64,000 nucleotides of DNA from a bacterium (GCA_030427205.1 JAUHXC010000031.1:1-64000), one strand, 5' to 3'. Shown: positions 9,350 to 18,784, counted from the first letter of the stretch. Notes: generated by a model from the letters alone, not told the origin. Made by a program: numbers and translations.

Positions 9350-11935
9350 TCAGGGCGCGTTGGGATCCGGCGCCGGCTCGACGGGCTCGCCCGGCTGGGG
9401 CTCCTCGCCGTCGTCGCGCCAGCCGACGAAGGCGCAGTACTGCTCGACCCAGCACTCGCCGCCCGGCGGGGGCGGGGGCGGGGGCTCGCAGGGCTCGCCG
9501 GGCGGGCACTCGGGCGGCAGGGCGCCGCCGCCCTCGCAGATCTCGACCTCTTCCACGCGGCACGCGTCGTCGGCGGCGCACTGGTTGAGGTCGAGGTTGC
9601 CGCACCACGCCTCGAGCGGCATGCACATCGCGGGCGGCTCGGCGCAGGGCGGGCAGTCCTGGCCCGGCTCGCAGGGCGGGCACATCACGTCGCCGCCGGC
9701 GTCCCACCAGCGGCACTCGGGGTCGTCGGCGCAGGCGCGGGCGTCGAGGTCCCAGCAGGCGGGCTCGATCGGGCGGCCGCCCCAGACGCACCAGCCGTCC
9801 ATCGGCGCCGGGCGGCCGTTGGGGTCGCCGTCGCAGTTGCAGATCTCTTCGCCGTCGGGGCCGGGCTCGCAGACGCAGGGCTCGGCGATGTCGTTGCCCT
9901 CCCAGAAGCACTCTTCCACGTTGTTGCAGGCCGCCTCGTCGAGGCCGTCGCACGGGTCCCGCGCCTCGACGCAGATGCCGCCGCCGGGCTCGGGGCAGGC
10001 CACGCAGACCTCGTTGCCGTTCTCGTCGATGAAGCACTCGCCGCATTCGGCGGGGTCTTGACCCGGCGCCGGCAGCCACTCGCAGCCGAAGGTGCCGTCG
10101 CAGCGCTCGGCGTCGAAGATGTCGCCGCAGCGGTCGGCCGGCGGCGCGTCGACGCAGAAGCCGCCCATGGCCGGGTCGCCGCCCTCGCAGAAGCAGACCT
10201 CTTCGCCGTTCTCGTCGATGAAGCAGCCACACTCGCCCGGCGGGACCTCGCCGCCGATCCACTCGCAGCTCGGGTCGTTCCAGCAGGCGTCGATATCGAG
10301 CCCTTCGCAGCCCTGGCCGCCGTCATCGACGCAGCGGAAGACGCACTCGCACGGCGGCGCGATGGGGTCTTCGACGCAGAAGCAGTCGGGGTCGTTGGGG
10401 TCGCACTCACACGGCGGCGGCGCCGGACGGGCCGGGGCGTCGTCGCAGAAGCACTCCTCTTCGACGTGGCAGCCGGGGGTGTCGGCGCAGCGGTTGGGGT
10501 CGGCGATCTCTTCGCACATGCCGCCGCCCATGGGCACGCACTCGACGCGGCAGTCGCACGGCGCGGCGACGAGGCAGGGGCAGGGGGCGCCGGGCTCGCA
10601 CTCGCAGCCCTCGGGCGGCGGCGGCGGGTCGTCGCAGTCGCAGATCTCCTGCAGGCCGCAGCCGTCGGTGGCCTCGCAGCGGGCGGGGTCGGCGATGTCG
10701 CCGCAGGCGTCGCCGCCGCCGCCGCCGCCGGGCACGCAGATCGGCTGCTGGCCGCAGGGCTCGGGGAAGGGCACGTCGCCGTCGCCGTCGCCGAAGCCGC
10801 CGCCGTCGTTGCAGTCGTCGACCCACTCGACGTGGCAGCCGGGGTCGGCCTCGCAGGCCCGCTCGTCGAGCTGCTCGCAGCGGAACCCTTCGTCGGGCAC
10901 GCACATCGGCACGCAGTCGATGCAGTCGCACTCGGCGTCGGGCGGGCAGTTGCAGTTCTCGTCGCAGAACGGGTCGACCGCCACGGTGCAGCCGGGGGTC
11001 GGCTCGCAGGCGTCGAGCGGCACGTCGCCGCAGTCGAACTCGCGCTCGCCGCAGACGAAGAACTCTTCGCAGGCGTCGCAGTTCTCGTCGGCGGGGTCGC
11101 ACTGGCAGGGCACCCACTCGCCCTCGCAGTCGGGGCGCATGTCGCACTGCTCGGGGGTCAGCGCCCCGCACTCGCCCATCGGCCGGTCGCGGCAGGCCTC
11201 GTCGGCCCAGACGCAGTCGCGGCGCTCGGTGCACGGGCCGACGTCGAGGTCGGCGCAGGCCAGCTCGCCGGGGTCGACCTCGCAGCGGTTGTTGTTCCAG
11301 CGGCAGTCGGGGCGCGCGTCGCACGGCCCGGGCATCGGCAGCTCTTCGCAGGCCGGCGGGGTGGGCATGCAGCCCACGTCGGTCCAGGTGCAGCCGGCGT
11401 TCTCGCAGCTGACCGGGTCGGGCTGGTCGCAGCGGGCCGGCGGCGGGTCGTCGTGGCAGCCGTCGTCGTACCAGTGGCAGCCGTTGTCGGTGCAGCTCGC
11501 CTCGTCGCCGCGCTCGGCGCAGGCGACGGCGACCGGCGAGCAGAGGTCGTCGGCCCAGGTGCAGTCTTCGCGGTTGCCGCAGTCGCTCTCGTCGAGCATG
11601 GCGCAGGCCGCTTCGCCCAGGGGCCGGCAGTCGACGAACTCGCCGAAGACGTCCCGCCGCGCGGCGCAGTCGTCGCGCAGCCCGCAGCCCGCTTCGTCGA
11701 GCTCGGCGCACGGGCCGTCGGGGATCTGCCCGCCAGCGCCGCCTTCGCCGCCTTCGCCGCCCACGCCGCCTTCGCCGCCTTCGCCGCCGGCGCCACCTTC
11801 GCCGCCTTCTCCGCCGGCGCCCATGGTCGCGTCGGCCGCCGCGTCGGGCGGATCGTCCGCCTGCTCGATGTCACAGGCCGCTACGCCGAAGACGAGCGCG
11901 CAGCAGGCGAAAATTCGGATCCAGATAGGGTTCAT
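9350..11935 (-). CDS. Cys-rich repeat lipoprotein with Gly-Gly-Glu linker (861 aa)
   Basis: Starts with a lipoprotein signal (MNPIWIRIF ... VFGVAAC, lipobox Cys at about 21); ATG 11935 has GGGAGG 6 bases upstream. After a short acidic stretch comes a GEGGEGG/GAGG linker (about 37-68), then about 780 residues of about 40-60-residue Cys-rich modules with the recurring plan C-x-x-(I/L)-x-x-(P/A)-x-x-C-x-x-x-x-x-C-x-W/V. Modules are interspersed with Asp/Glu/Pro-rich acidic Cys segments such as CDCDDPPPP. The disulfide-dense modules suggest a surface-exposed stalk or adhesin-like protein; no enzymatic motif is seen. It may bind Ca through its acidic segments, but this is inference. Confidence 0.85.
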   Translation of the reverse strand: MNPIWIRIFACCALVFGVAACDIEQADDPPDAAADATMGAGGEGGEGGAGGEGGEGGVGGEGGEGGAGGQIPDGPCAELDEAGCGLRDDCAARRDVFGEFVDCRPLGEAACAMLDESDCGNREDCTWADDLCSPVAVACAERGDEASCTDNGCHWYDDGCHDDPPPARCDQPDPVSCENAGCTWTDVGCMPTPPACEELPMPGPCDARPDCRWNNNRCEVDPGELACADLDVGPCTERRDCVWADEACRDRPMGECGALTPEQCDMRPDCEGEWVPCQCDPADENCDACEEFFVCGEREFDCGDVPLDACEPTPGCTVAVDPFCDENCNCPPDAECDCIDCVPMCVPDEGFRCEQLDERACEADPGCHVEWVDDCNDGGGFGDGDGDVPFPEPCGQQPICVPGGGGGGDACGDIADPARCEATDGCGLQEICDCDDPPPPPEGCECEPGAPCPCLVAAPCDCRVECVPMGGGMCEEIADPNRCADTPGCHVEEECFCDDAPARPAPPPCECDPNDPDCFCVEDPIAPPCECVFRCVDDGGQGCEGLDIDACWNDPSCEWIGGEVPPGECGCFIDENGEEVCFCEGGDPAMGGFCVDAPPADRCGDIFDAERCDGTFGCEWLPAPGQDPAECGECFIDENGNEVCVACPEPGGGICVEARDPCDGLDEAACNNVEECFWEGNDIAEPCVCEPGPDGEEICNCDGDPNGRPAPMDGWCVWGGRPIEPACWDLDARACADDPECRWWDAGGDVMCPPCEPGQDCPPCAEPPAMCMPLEAWCGNLDLNQCAADDACRVEEVEICEGGGALPPECPPGEPCEPPPPPPPGGECWVEQYCAFVGWRDDGEEPQPGEPVEPAPDPNAP

Positions 11936-12168
11936 CCGTGCCTCCCCAAAGGTCGGAGTCGAGAGTTCGATGTCGGCGCGGCCACGGCTTCGCAGGCTGT
12001 GCGCCCGACAGTCCACCGGGATGCTCGCAAGAACGGGGCCAGCCTCAGCGGGTGCCGCGCGGCGACGACGGGGCCCAGAATGCCGGGGGGTGGGGGAGAG
12101 AATCCATCAGGATTCCGAGCGCGACCGACGGCGGGTGCCGGGAAATCCGGGGGCCGTGTCAGCTTTAT

Positions 12169-12543
12169 TCAATCGGCCGTCTCTTTTTCGCTGGGCTGCT
12201 GTTCGCTGGGCTGCCCGCCGGCGCCTTTCATCTGCTCGACCGCCGGCGCCCGCTCCCGGGAGCGCACGTCGTTGGCCGGCAGCCGATCGCGGGTCAAGCG
12301 CACCCGGCACTCTTCGAGGCAGGCCTTGATCCGGTTCTCGAGCTGCGCCTCACCGCCCGACTCGTCGGCCATCGTCCGGATCTGCATGCCGCAGTGGGTA
12401 TCGCAGACCCGGTCGATGCTGCGCATCTCGCCCACGCTGAGCGGCCGGGCCTCGGGCGGCACGATGACCTTGGTGTAGATCACGCCGCCGATCATCAGCG
12501 CGGTGACCAGGCCCATCAACGAGAACAGCAGCTTGAGTGACAT
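12169..12543 (-). CDS. Membrane-anchored small protein with twin CX3C motif (124 aa)
   Basis: ATG 12543 has GAGG 5 bases upstream. Residues about 4-26 form one transmembrane helix (LLFSLMGLVTALMIGGVIYT). The outer part holds two CX3C motifs (CDTHC and CLEEC, 23 residues apart) on predicted helices, then a charged Gln/Lys/Glu-rich tail. The pattern resembles a disulfide-stapled helical hairpin exposed in the periplasm. The family is not recognised. It stands between the Cys-rich lipoprotein gene (233 bp away) and the divergent PanE-like gene. Confidence 0.75.
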   Translation of the reverse strand: MSLKLLFSLMGLVTALMIGGVIYTKVIVPPEARPLSVGEMRSIDRVCDTHCGMQIRTMADESGGEAQLENRIKACLEECRVRLTRDRLPANDVRSRERAPAVEQMKGAGGQPSEQQPSEKETAD

Positions 12544-12700
12544 CGGCCTCGGGGGTCGGCGGGCGTTGAAGGTCGTGTAGATTAGCGGCGGTCGCGTCCG
12601 GTCGCAATGGCGGCGGGCGGTGACGTGACCGGGCCCGTCATGGCACAAACGATGCCGCACGGTATGACGACGCCGTGCCTCGAGTCGCGTGGGAGGGCCG

Positions 12701-13771
12701 GTGAGCGGTTCATTCGACGAGGTCGGCGCACCCGCCGGGCGGGTGCTGGTCATGGGCTGCGGCGGCATCGGCGGCACGGTCGCCGCGCACCTCGCCGAGC
12801 TGGGGGTCGACGTCTGCGCCGTCAGCCGCAACCGGGCGGTGGCCGAGGCGGTCGCCGAGCGCGGCTTCCGGCTGGTGGGCGAATCGGGGGAACGCACCGT
12901 GCCCGGCCGGGTCGTGCCCGAGGTGCCCGAGGGCCCCTTCGACTATGTGCTGCTCGCCACTCAGCCCCCCGACGTGGAGGCCGCCGCGCGCCAGGCCTTG
13001 CCCGCGCTCGCCGCCGACGGGCACCTGGTCTGCTTCCAGAACGGCCTGTGCGAAGAGCGGGTGGCGGCGGTGATCGGCGATCGCACGCGGGTCATCGGCG
13101 GCATCGTCGCCTGGGGCGGCTCGATGCTGGAGCCGGGGGTCTTCGACAAGACGAGCGCCGGCGGCTTCGTGCTCGGCGGCATCGACGCGGTCGACCCGGC
13201 AGCCCTCGCCCGGCTCGCGGCGATGCTCGAGTGCATCGGCCCGGTCGAGATCAGCGAGAACCTGGCCGGATCCCGCTGGAGCAAGCTGGCGATCAACTGC
13301 GCCGTCTCGTCGCTGGGCACGCTCAACGGCACCACGCTCGGCAAGGCGATGCGCAGCCGCACGGTGCGCCGGCTGGCGCTGGAGATCATGACCGAGGTCG
13401 TGCGGGTCGCGCAGCGGGAAGGCGTGGCGCTGCGCAAGGTCTCGGGCACGCTCGACCTGGAGTGGATCGCCCTCAGCGACGCCGATCTGGCCCAGGAGAT
13501 CGGCTCGATCAGCCTGACGGCCAAGCATACGCTGCTGCTGGCGGTGGGTATGCGCTATCGCCGCCTGCGCAGCTCGATGCTGCGGGCGATCGAGCGCGGC
13601 CGGCCGCCGGCGGTGGACTTCCTCAACGGCGAGATCGCCGAGCGCGGCGCGCGCTACGAGATGCCGGTGCCGGTCAACACCGAGATCGTGCGTCAGGTCT
13701 GGCGCATGGCCCGGGGCGAGGCGCAGCCGGGGCCGGCGCTCATCCGCTCGATCTACGCCGCCACCCGCTGA
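12701..13771 (+). CDS. Ketopantoate reductase family protein (ApbA/PanE-like)
   Basis: NADPH-dependent 2-dehydropantoate 2-reductase fold, 356 residues from the GTG at 12701, which has GGGAGG 4 bases upstream; a GTG at 12689 overlaps that site. The N-terminal Rossmann motif is VLVMGCGGIGGTVAAHLAE, and the catalytic region has WSKLAINCAVSSLGTLNG with the expected Lys and Asn. The protein is longer than E. coli PanE (303), so it may act on another 2-keto acid rather than in pantothenate synthesis. Its 3' end overlaps the convergent Ca-binding protein gene by 32 bp. Confidence 0.85.
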   Translation: MSGSFDEVGAPAGRVLVMGCGGIGGTVAAHLAELGVDVCAVSRNRAVAEAVAERGFRLVGESGERTVPGRVVPEVPEGPFDYVLLATQPPDVEAAARQALPALAADGHLVCFQNGLCEERVAAVIGDRTRVIGGIVAWGGSMLEPGVFDKTSAGGFVLGGIDAVDPAALARLAAMLECIGPVEISENLAGSRWSKLAINCAVSSLGTLNGTTLGKAMRSRTVRRLALEIMTEVVRVAQREGVALRKVSGTLDLEWIALSDADLAQEIGSISLTAKHTLLLAVGMRYRRLRSSMLRAIERGRPPAVDFLNGEIAERGARYEMPVPVNTEIVRQVWRMARGEAQPGPALIRSIYAATR

Positions 13772-15335
13772 GCGCGACCAGCAACAGAAGGCCCCACGGG
13801 GCCGGGCCGCCCTCGCCCGGTCGCTGGTCGCAGCGCCCGCGCGGGCCGCGGGGGACATCGGCCTGCGCGACGGCGTCGGGCATGCCATCGGATGCCATCA
13901 GGGAGCCATCGGGTGCCTGTGATATGGCATCGGGCATGGCATCGAACATGATATCGGGCATGATGTCAGGTATGGCATCGGGCATGGCATCCAACGGGCC
14001 CATGTCGGGCGCGGCTGGGGCCGCGTCGAGGGGGGCCGCGTCGAGTTCGGCCATGTCGGGCAGGCCCGCGTCGACCATCGCGCACGCGTCGCCGACGCCG
14101 TCCTCGTCGGCGTCCGCCTGATCCGGATTGACCACCGCCGGGCAGTTGTCGCACGCGTCGCCGACGCCGTCGTCGTCCCCGTCGGCCTGGTCTTCGTTCG
14201 CCGTCCGCGGGCAGTTGTCGTCGAGCGACAGCAAGCCGTCGTCGTCGTGGTCGATGTCGATGACGCCCCACGCCGCCGACAGGGCCACCATCGCGTCGAA
14301 GCCGCCGATCCGACCGTCGTCGGGCGCGCTCCACGGGCCGAACTCCGGATGCCAGCCCTGCAATAGCGGCCAGTCCAGATCGAAGCGGATGAAAGGCACC
14401 CAGTCGACATAGCCCAGGGCGACCGGGTCGAGCGTCGCGAAGGCCCAGGCCTCGATCCCGTCGCGGGCCTCGCGCCAGTCGGCCCAGTTGAGGCAGTGCA
14501 GGATCGCCCGCGCGTAGCGCCCGCCGTCCGCCGCGGCGGCGTAGATCCGCGGGTGCCCGTCGAGCAGCCACGCGAGCTGGCCCTGCACCAGCGGACCGTC
14601 GAACGCGAGCTGCCCGGCGATGCTCATCGTGCACGCCGCGGCGGTGTCCAGGGGGTTGGAGCCCCCGGCGCCGTGCCCGCCGTCCGGGTTGGCGGTGGTC
14701 GCCACGAAGCGCGCCGCGTCGATCCAGGGCTCGGGCAGGTCGAGGACGATGTTCGACGCCGAGGCGAGGCCGCCCGTGCCCCAGCGCGTGGCTTGCAGGT
14801 CGGGCTCGCCGTCGACCCCGCGCCACGCGCCGGCCGCCGGATCGGGCGCGGCGATTTGCGCGTCGCTCAGCGCCAGGGCGCCGACGATGACGACGTCGAA
14901 CAGGTCGTGCTCGCCGACGAACTGCGGGCCGCCCGCGTAGAGGAGCGCCGCCAGCCCGGCCAGGCCGCGCCCGGTGCGCTCGACGTCGACGACGGCCTCT
15001 CCGCGCAGCGCGGGATCGGCGGCGATCAGCGCCTCGGTCAGCCTCAGCGCGCGCGCCTGATCCGCGTCGGACAGCCAGTCGAACTGTTGGGGGCGGGCGT
15101 TGAAGAACGGGCTGCGGAAGATGGCCTCGAGCGCGACCCCGTTGGCTGCGGCGTCGCGCCCGTTGGCGAAGCCGGTGCCCGCTTCGAGGGCCTGCATGTG
15201 CCGGTGGGCGATGGTCAACGCGTGTCCCACCTCGCACTCGAGGTGCCCCGGCTCGCAGGGCGGATCCCCCTGAGCGCGCAGGTCGGCGGGCAGGATGACG
15301 AACAGCAGCGCGGCGCCGATCGGGAGGATACGCAT
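13740..15335 (-). CDS. Secreted protein with thrombospondin type-3 repeats and MYXO-CTERM-like tail
   Basis: 531 residues; ATG 15335 has GGGGGAGG upstream. Order: Sec signal peptide (MRILPIGAALLFVILPADLRAQ); an about 330-residue Trp/Asp-rich domain of unknown fold; two thrombospondin type-3 Ca-binding repeats (DDDGLLSLDDNCPRTANEDQ and DADEDGVGDAC, about 365-415); a Met/Asp/Pro/Ile repeat segment (DAMPDAIPDIMPDIM); and a C-terminal APWGLLLLVALSGWRRR helix plus Arg cluster, a MYXO-CTERM-like sorting tail. The N-terminal domain with ordered helices could be a peptidase- or cyclase-like fold, but no active site is clear. The stop overlaps the convergent gene. Confidence 0.85.
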   Translation of the reverse strand: MRILPIGAALLFVILPADLRAQGDPPCEPGHLECEVGHALTIAHRHMQALEAGTGFANGRDAAANGVALEAIFRSPFFNARPQQFDWLSDADQARALRLTEALIAADPALRGEAVVDVERTGRGLAGLAALLYAGGPQFVGEHDLFDVVIVGALALSDAQIAAPDPAAGAWRGVDGEPDLQATRWGTGGLASASNIVLDLPEPWIDAARFVATTANPDGGHGAGGSNPLDTAAACTMSIAGQLAFDGPLVQGQLAWLLDGHPRIYAAAADGGRYARAILHCLNWADWREARDGIEAWAFATLDPVALGYVDWVPFIRFDLDWPLLQGWHPEFGPWSAPDDGRIGGFDAMVALSAAWGVIDIDHDDDGLLSLDDNCPRTANEDQADGDDDGVGDACDNCPAVVNPDQADADEDGVGDACAMVDAGLPDMAELDAAPLDAAPAAPDMGPLDAMPDAIPDIMPDIMFDAMPDAISQAPDGSLMASDGMPDAVAQADVPRGPRGRCDQRPGEGGPAPWGLLLLVALSGWRRRSSG

Positions 15336-15366
15336 GCCTCCCCCGAGTCGAGGCGGGCGCCGGGTG

Positions 15367-17616
15367 TCACACCCGCGCGGCCACCGGGCGCTCGACCACC
15401 GCGTCGCTGAGCCCGCGCAGGCCGCTGCGGGCGTTGGCCTCGGCCGCCATGCGCCGCTCGTCGGGCGTGGCGTAGACCCGATCCCACTCGCGCAGCTTGG
15501 GCACCATCAGCCGATGCCAGACCGGCGGCACGAGCGCGACGATCAGCGTGGTCAGGTAGCCGTTGATCATCATCGGCGCGTCGGGATACGGCCGCAGATC
15601 CTGGTAGGCGACCTCGCCCTGGGCGTGGTGGTGGGAGTGGCGGGTCAGGTTGAACAGGGCCCACGAGCTGATCCGGCGGTTGGTATTCCACGAGTGGCGC
15701 GGCTGCACCGGCGTGGCGGGGTCGCGCACGATGCCGTAGTGCTCCATGAAGTTGACCACCTCGAGCAGCGCCTTGCCGAGCAGCCCGCACGCGGCGAAGT
15801 ACAGCGCGCCGACCCAGCCGCCCATGGCCCCGGCGAGCGCCACGAGCAGCGCGCTCATCAGGTAGCCGCGGATCACCGCGTTGTGCCGCGAGAACAGCGG
15901 CAGCCGCCGCTTCACGAGCCGCTCGCGCTCGATGTGCCACGCGCTGATGTTGCCGCGAATGGTCGAGATGACGACGTGGGCGTAGACGTTGCGCCCCCGC
16001 GGCGCGGTGGCCGGGTCGACGGTGGTCGAGACGTAGCGGTGGTGGCCGTAGACGTGCTCGATGGCGAAGACGGCGTCGAAGCTGAACGCGAGCAGCCAGC
16101 GGCCGATGCCCAGCGAGACCTTGTCCCACGTGCGGTGGGTCAGCTCGTGGGCCGGGATGGTGCCGATCACGCCGATCATCAGCCCGGTCAGCACGATGCC
16201 CGAGAGGTGGTGGCCCCAGGTCGTCGCCTCGCGGGCGGCGAGCACGTCGTAGCCGGTCAGCTCGCCGAGCCACGCGCCGACCCCCAGCACGTCGGTGGGC
16301 GAGACGCTCCAGATCGCGGCGAAGACGATGAGCATCAGCAGCGGCAGGGCGGCCCACAGCTGCACGGTGAGGATGGCCGGTCGGGTGAAGCGCGGGGTCG
16401 AGGTGTCGTCGCCGGCGAGCGCGTCGCCGAGCACGTAGACCGCGACGATGACGAGCAGTCCGGCGGTGATCCAGTGCCCGCCAGCGAACAGCGAGGCCAG
16501 GCTGAACAGGCCGATGGCGTGGAAGAGAAAGTACTTGAGGTAGTGGGCGATACCCGCCGGCGCGGCGTCGGGGTCGACGGCGGCGGGCAGGTCGGGCTCG
16601 GCGGGCGCCGGGGCGTCGGCGGCGGTGGTGAAGCGGTCGAAGTGCACGTCGGCCCGGTCGACGCCGCGCTCGGCCAGCACCGCCATCGCCGCGTCGACCA
16701 TCGCCGGCGGCCCGCAGAGATAGGCCTGGCTGCCCGGCTCGAGGTGGGCCCCGATATGCGCGGTGACCATGCCCCGGGCGCCGGCCCACGCGGCGTCGTC
16801 GTCGGCCGCCGAGAGTACGGGCACGAAGCGGAACGCGCCCTTCCAGCGGGCGGCGAGCGCGTCGATGGCCTCCAGCGCGTACAGATCGCGCTGCGTGCGG
16901 GCGCCGAACAGCAGCGTGACCGACCGCGAGACGCCGGCGTCGGCCGCCGCTTCGAGCAGCGCCAGGATCGGCGCCAGCCCGCTTCCGCCGGCCACGAGCA
17001 GCAGCGGCCCGTCGCCTTCGCGCAGCCAGAAGTCGCCGTCCGGCCCCTCGACGGTCACCGCGCGGCCGACGATATCTTCTCGATGCACGTGCCCCGAGAA
17101 CCGCCCGCCGGGCACGTGGCGGATGAAGAAGTCGACGACGCCGTCGGCGCTCGGCGGCGAGGCGAAGGAGTAGCTGCGGGTGACCCCGTCGAGGCCGTCG
17201 AGGGTCAGGCGGGCGAACTGCCCGGCCGCGTAGCCCAGCGGCGCATCGAGCTGCACGCTGAGGTGGGTGATGTCATGGGTCAGCCGGGTCTGGCCGACGA
17301 CGCGCCCGGCGACCCGCTCGCGGGCCAGTTCGACCTCGATGCGCACATCCGATCGAGGCCGGCTCTGGCAGGCGAGGATGGTGCCCCGCTCGAGCTCGTC
17401 GGCGCTGAGCAGGTAGCCGGTCTCGGTCAGCTCGTCGACCTCGCCTTCGACCAGCCGGCACTTGCAGCTGCCGCAGCCGCCGACCCGGCAGCTGTTGGGG
17501 AACTCGATGCCCTGGCGCAGCGCCGCCTGCAGCAGCGTCTCGCGGGGGCCCACGGTGATCTCGGTGTCGTTGATGCGGGCGGTGCGGCGGGTCCGGCCCG
17601 GGTCGAGCGAGATCAT
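15367..17616 (-). CDS. alkB: Alkane 1-monooxygenase fused to ferredoxin and ferredoxin reductase (Fd-FNR-AlkB)
   Basis: Three modules in one 749-residue chain. Residues about 10-95: plant-type [2Fe-2S] ferredoxin with Cys43, Cys48, Cys51 and Cys83. About 100-335: FAD/NAD(P)H reductase with TRSYSFASPP (FAD), LLVAGGSGLAPILALL (NAD) and YLCGPPAMV. About 365-749: integral membrane di-iron hydroxylase with about six membrane helices and the AlkB His boxes HELTHR (about 490), EHVYGHHRY (about 519), NFMEHYG (about 619) and RHSHHHA (about 659). It should oxidise terminal carbons of medium/long alkanes without separate rubredoxin and rubredoxin reductase. ATG 17616 has GGAGGA upstream. It is divergent from an AraC regulator, its probable controller. 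Confidence 0.93.
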   Translation of the reverse strand: MISLDPGRTRRTARINDTEITVGPRETLLQAALRQGIEFPNSCRVGGCGSCKCRLVEGEVDELTETGYLLSADELERGTILACQSRPRSDVRIEVELARERVAGRVVGQTRLTHDITHLSVQLDAPLGYAAGQFARLTLDGLDGVTRSYSFASPPSADGVVDFFIRHVPGGRFSGHVHREDIVGRAVTVEGPDGDFWLREGDGPLLLVAGGSGLAPILALLEAAADAGVSRSVTLLFGARTQRDLYALEAIDALAARWKGAFRFVPVLSAADDDAAWAGARGMVTAHIGAHLEPGSQAYLCGPPAMVDAAMAVLAERGVDRADVHFDRFTTAADAPAPAEPDLPAAVDPDAAPAGIAHYLKYFLFHAIGLFSLASLFAGGHWITAGLLVIVAVYVLGDALAGDDTSTPRFTRPAILTVQLWAALPLLMLIVFAAIWSVSPTDVLGVGAWLGELTGYDVLAAREATTWGHHLSGIVLTGLMIGVIGTIPAHELTHRTWDKVSLGIGRWLLAFSFDAVFAIEHVYGHHRYVSTTVDPATAPRGRNVYAHVVISTIRGNISAWHIERERLVKRRLPLFSRHNAVIRGYLMSALLVALAGAMGGWVGALYFAACGLLGKALLEVVNFMEHYGIVRDPATPVQPRHSWNTNRRISSWALFNLTRHSHHHAQGEVAYQDLRPYPDAPMMINGYLTTLIVALVPPVWHRLMVPKLREWDRVYATPDERRMAAEANARSGLRGLSDAVVERPVAARV

Positions 17617-17688
17617 GGCGTCCTCCGGCGGTCGATGGGGCGGCGCCCCGTACGATCAGAGGTTAGGCGCCTCGCGGCTGCGATCACA

Positions 17689-17716
17689 GGTCATTACTTG
17701 ACAACGGGGGGTCATT
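17689..17716. promoter_or_regulatory. Direct-repeat operator candidate for the AraC-type regulator
   Basis: GGTCATT occurs at 17689-17695 and again at 17710-17716, exactly 21 bp (two helical turns) apart, within the 136 bp between the divergent alkB fusion and regulator genes. Tandem same-orientation half-sites at two-turn spacing are typical of AraC/XylS binding. TTGACA at 17698-17703 lies between them but has no clear -10 at proper spacing. Confidence 0.45.
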
Positions 17717-17752
17717 TATCGCCGAGATCGGCGTCTGCACCGGAGGCACCCG

Positions 17753-18784
17753 ATGAGCGCCGAGACCACGCTGACCCTCGCGACCCAGTATCTGCGGCTC
17801 ATCGCCGACGAGCTGCGGGCGGCGGGGGTCTCGGTGGACGACTGGCTGGCGCTCAGCGGGATGCCGGCCGATGCCCTCGAGCGGGGCACCTTCTCGCTGC
17901 CGGGCTTTCAGCGGCTGCTGCTCGACGCGGCGTCGCTGGTGGGCGAGCCGGCGCTGGGGCTGGTGCTCGGGCAGCGGGCAGGCCTCGGCAGCCACGGGCC
18001 GCTGGGCTACGCCATCATGAACAGCGGCACCCTGCGCGAGGTGCTCGTGCTGACGAAGCGCTTCATGCACCTGCGGGCGGGCTTCCTGGCGCTGGACTAT
18101 GGCCGCGACCGCGACGTGCTGCGGGTGCAGATCACCGAGCTGCTGCCGCTCGGGCCCATCCGATCGCTGGTGCTCGAGACGGTGGTCTCGACGGTCAAGC
18201 AGTCCATCGACGCGGTGGCCATGGGGGCCTGCCCCATCCGCTTCGTGGCCTTCCCATTCCCCGATCCGGGCTATCTCACGCTCGCCGAGGAGCTGCTCGG
18301 CTGCCCGGTGCGCTACGACCAGGCCTGGGCCGGGCTGGCGTTGCCGCCCGACGCGCTCAGCGTGCGCTTGCGGCAGGCCGATCCCGAGGCGCTGCGGCTC
18401 GCCGAAGCCCTCTGCCAGCGCGAGCTGGACAAGCTGGCGGCCAGCGACAGCACCTCCGCGCGGGTGCGGCGGCTGCTGCTCGAGCGGCGCACGGGTTTTC
18501 CCTCGCTCAATACGACCGCCCGGCTCTTGCGCATGACCCCGCGCACGCTGCATCGGCGGCTGGTGGCCGAGGGCACCTCGTTTCGGGCGATCGTCGAAGA
18601 GCTGCGCTATCGCAGCGCGCGGGATCACCTCGAAGCGGGGCGGGTGAGCGTCGAGGCGATCGCCTATGTGCTGGGCTACGCCAACCCGGCCAACTTCAGG
18701 CGGGCGTTCAAGCGCTGGTCGGGTATGCCGCCATCGGTGTATCGCGCGCGCCACCTAGCCGGCGCAGCCGACTCGGGCGGCTGA
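17753..18784 (+). CDS. AraC family transcriptional regulator, probable alkane-oxidation regulator
   Basis: 343 residues. The N-terminal about 200 residues match the arabinose-binding-like effector domain found in OruR/AlkR-type regulators (YGRDRDVLRVQI, GHGPLGYA-like block GSHGPLGYAIMNSGTL). The C-terminal about 100 residues hold two helix-turn-helix motifs ending in SVEAIAYVLGYANPANFRRAFKRWSGMPPSVYR, the AraC signature. ATG 17753 has GGAGG 8 bases upstream. Divergent placement from the AlkB fusion, with a direct-repeat site in between, suggests it activates alkB in response to alkanes or their products. Confidence 0.9.
   Translation: MSAETTLTLATQYLRLIADELRAAGVSVDDWLALSGMPADALERGTFSLPGFQRLLLDAASLVGEPALGLVLGQRAGLGSHGPLGYAIMNSGTLREVLVLTKRFMHLRAGFLALDYGRDRDVLRVQITELLPLGPIRSLVLETVVSTVKQSIDAVAMGACPIRFVAFPFPDPGYLTLAEELLGCPVRYDQAWAGLALPPDALSVRLRQADPEALRLAEALCQRELDKLAASDSTSARVRRLLLERRTGFPSLNTTARLLRMTPRTLHRRLVAEGTSFRAIVEELRYRSARDHLEAGRVSVEAIAYVLGYANPANFRRAFKRWSGMPPSVYRARHLAGAADSGG

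Noticed and set aside
9161..12478. Plus-strand frame of 1105 codons opposite the Cys-rich lipoprotein
   Set aside because: Val/Ala/Gly/Arg shadow, no start signals; the minus strand has a lipobox and regular Cys modules.
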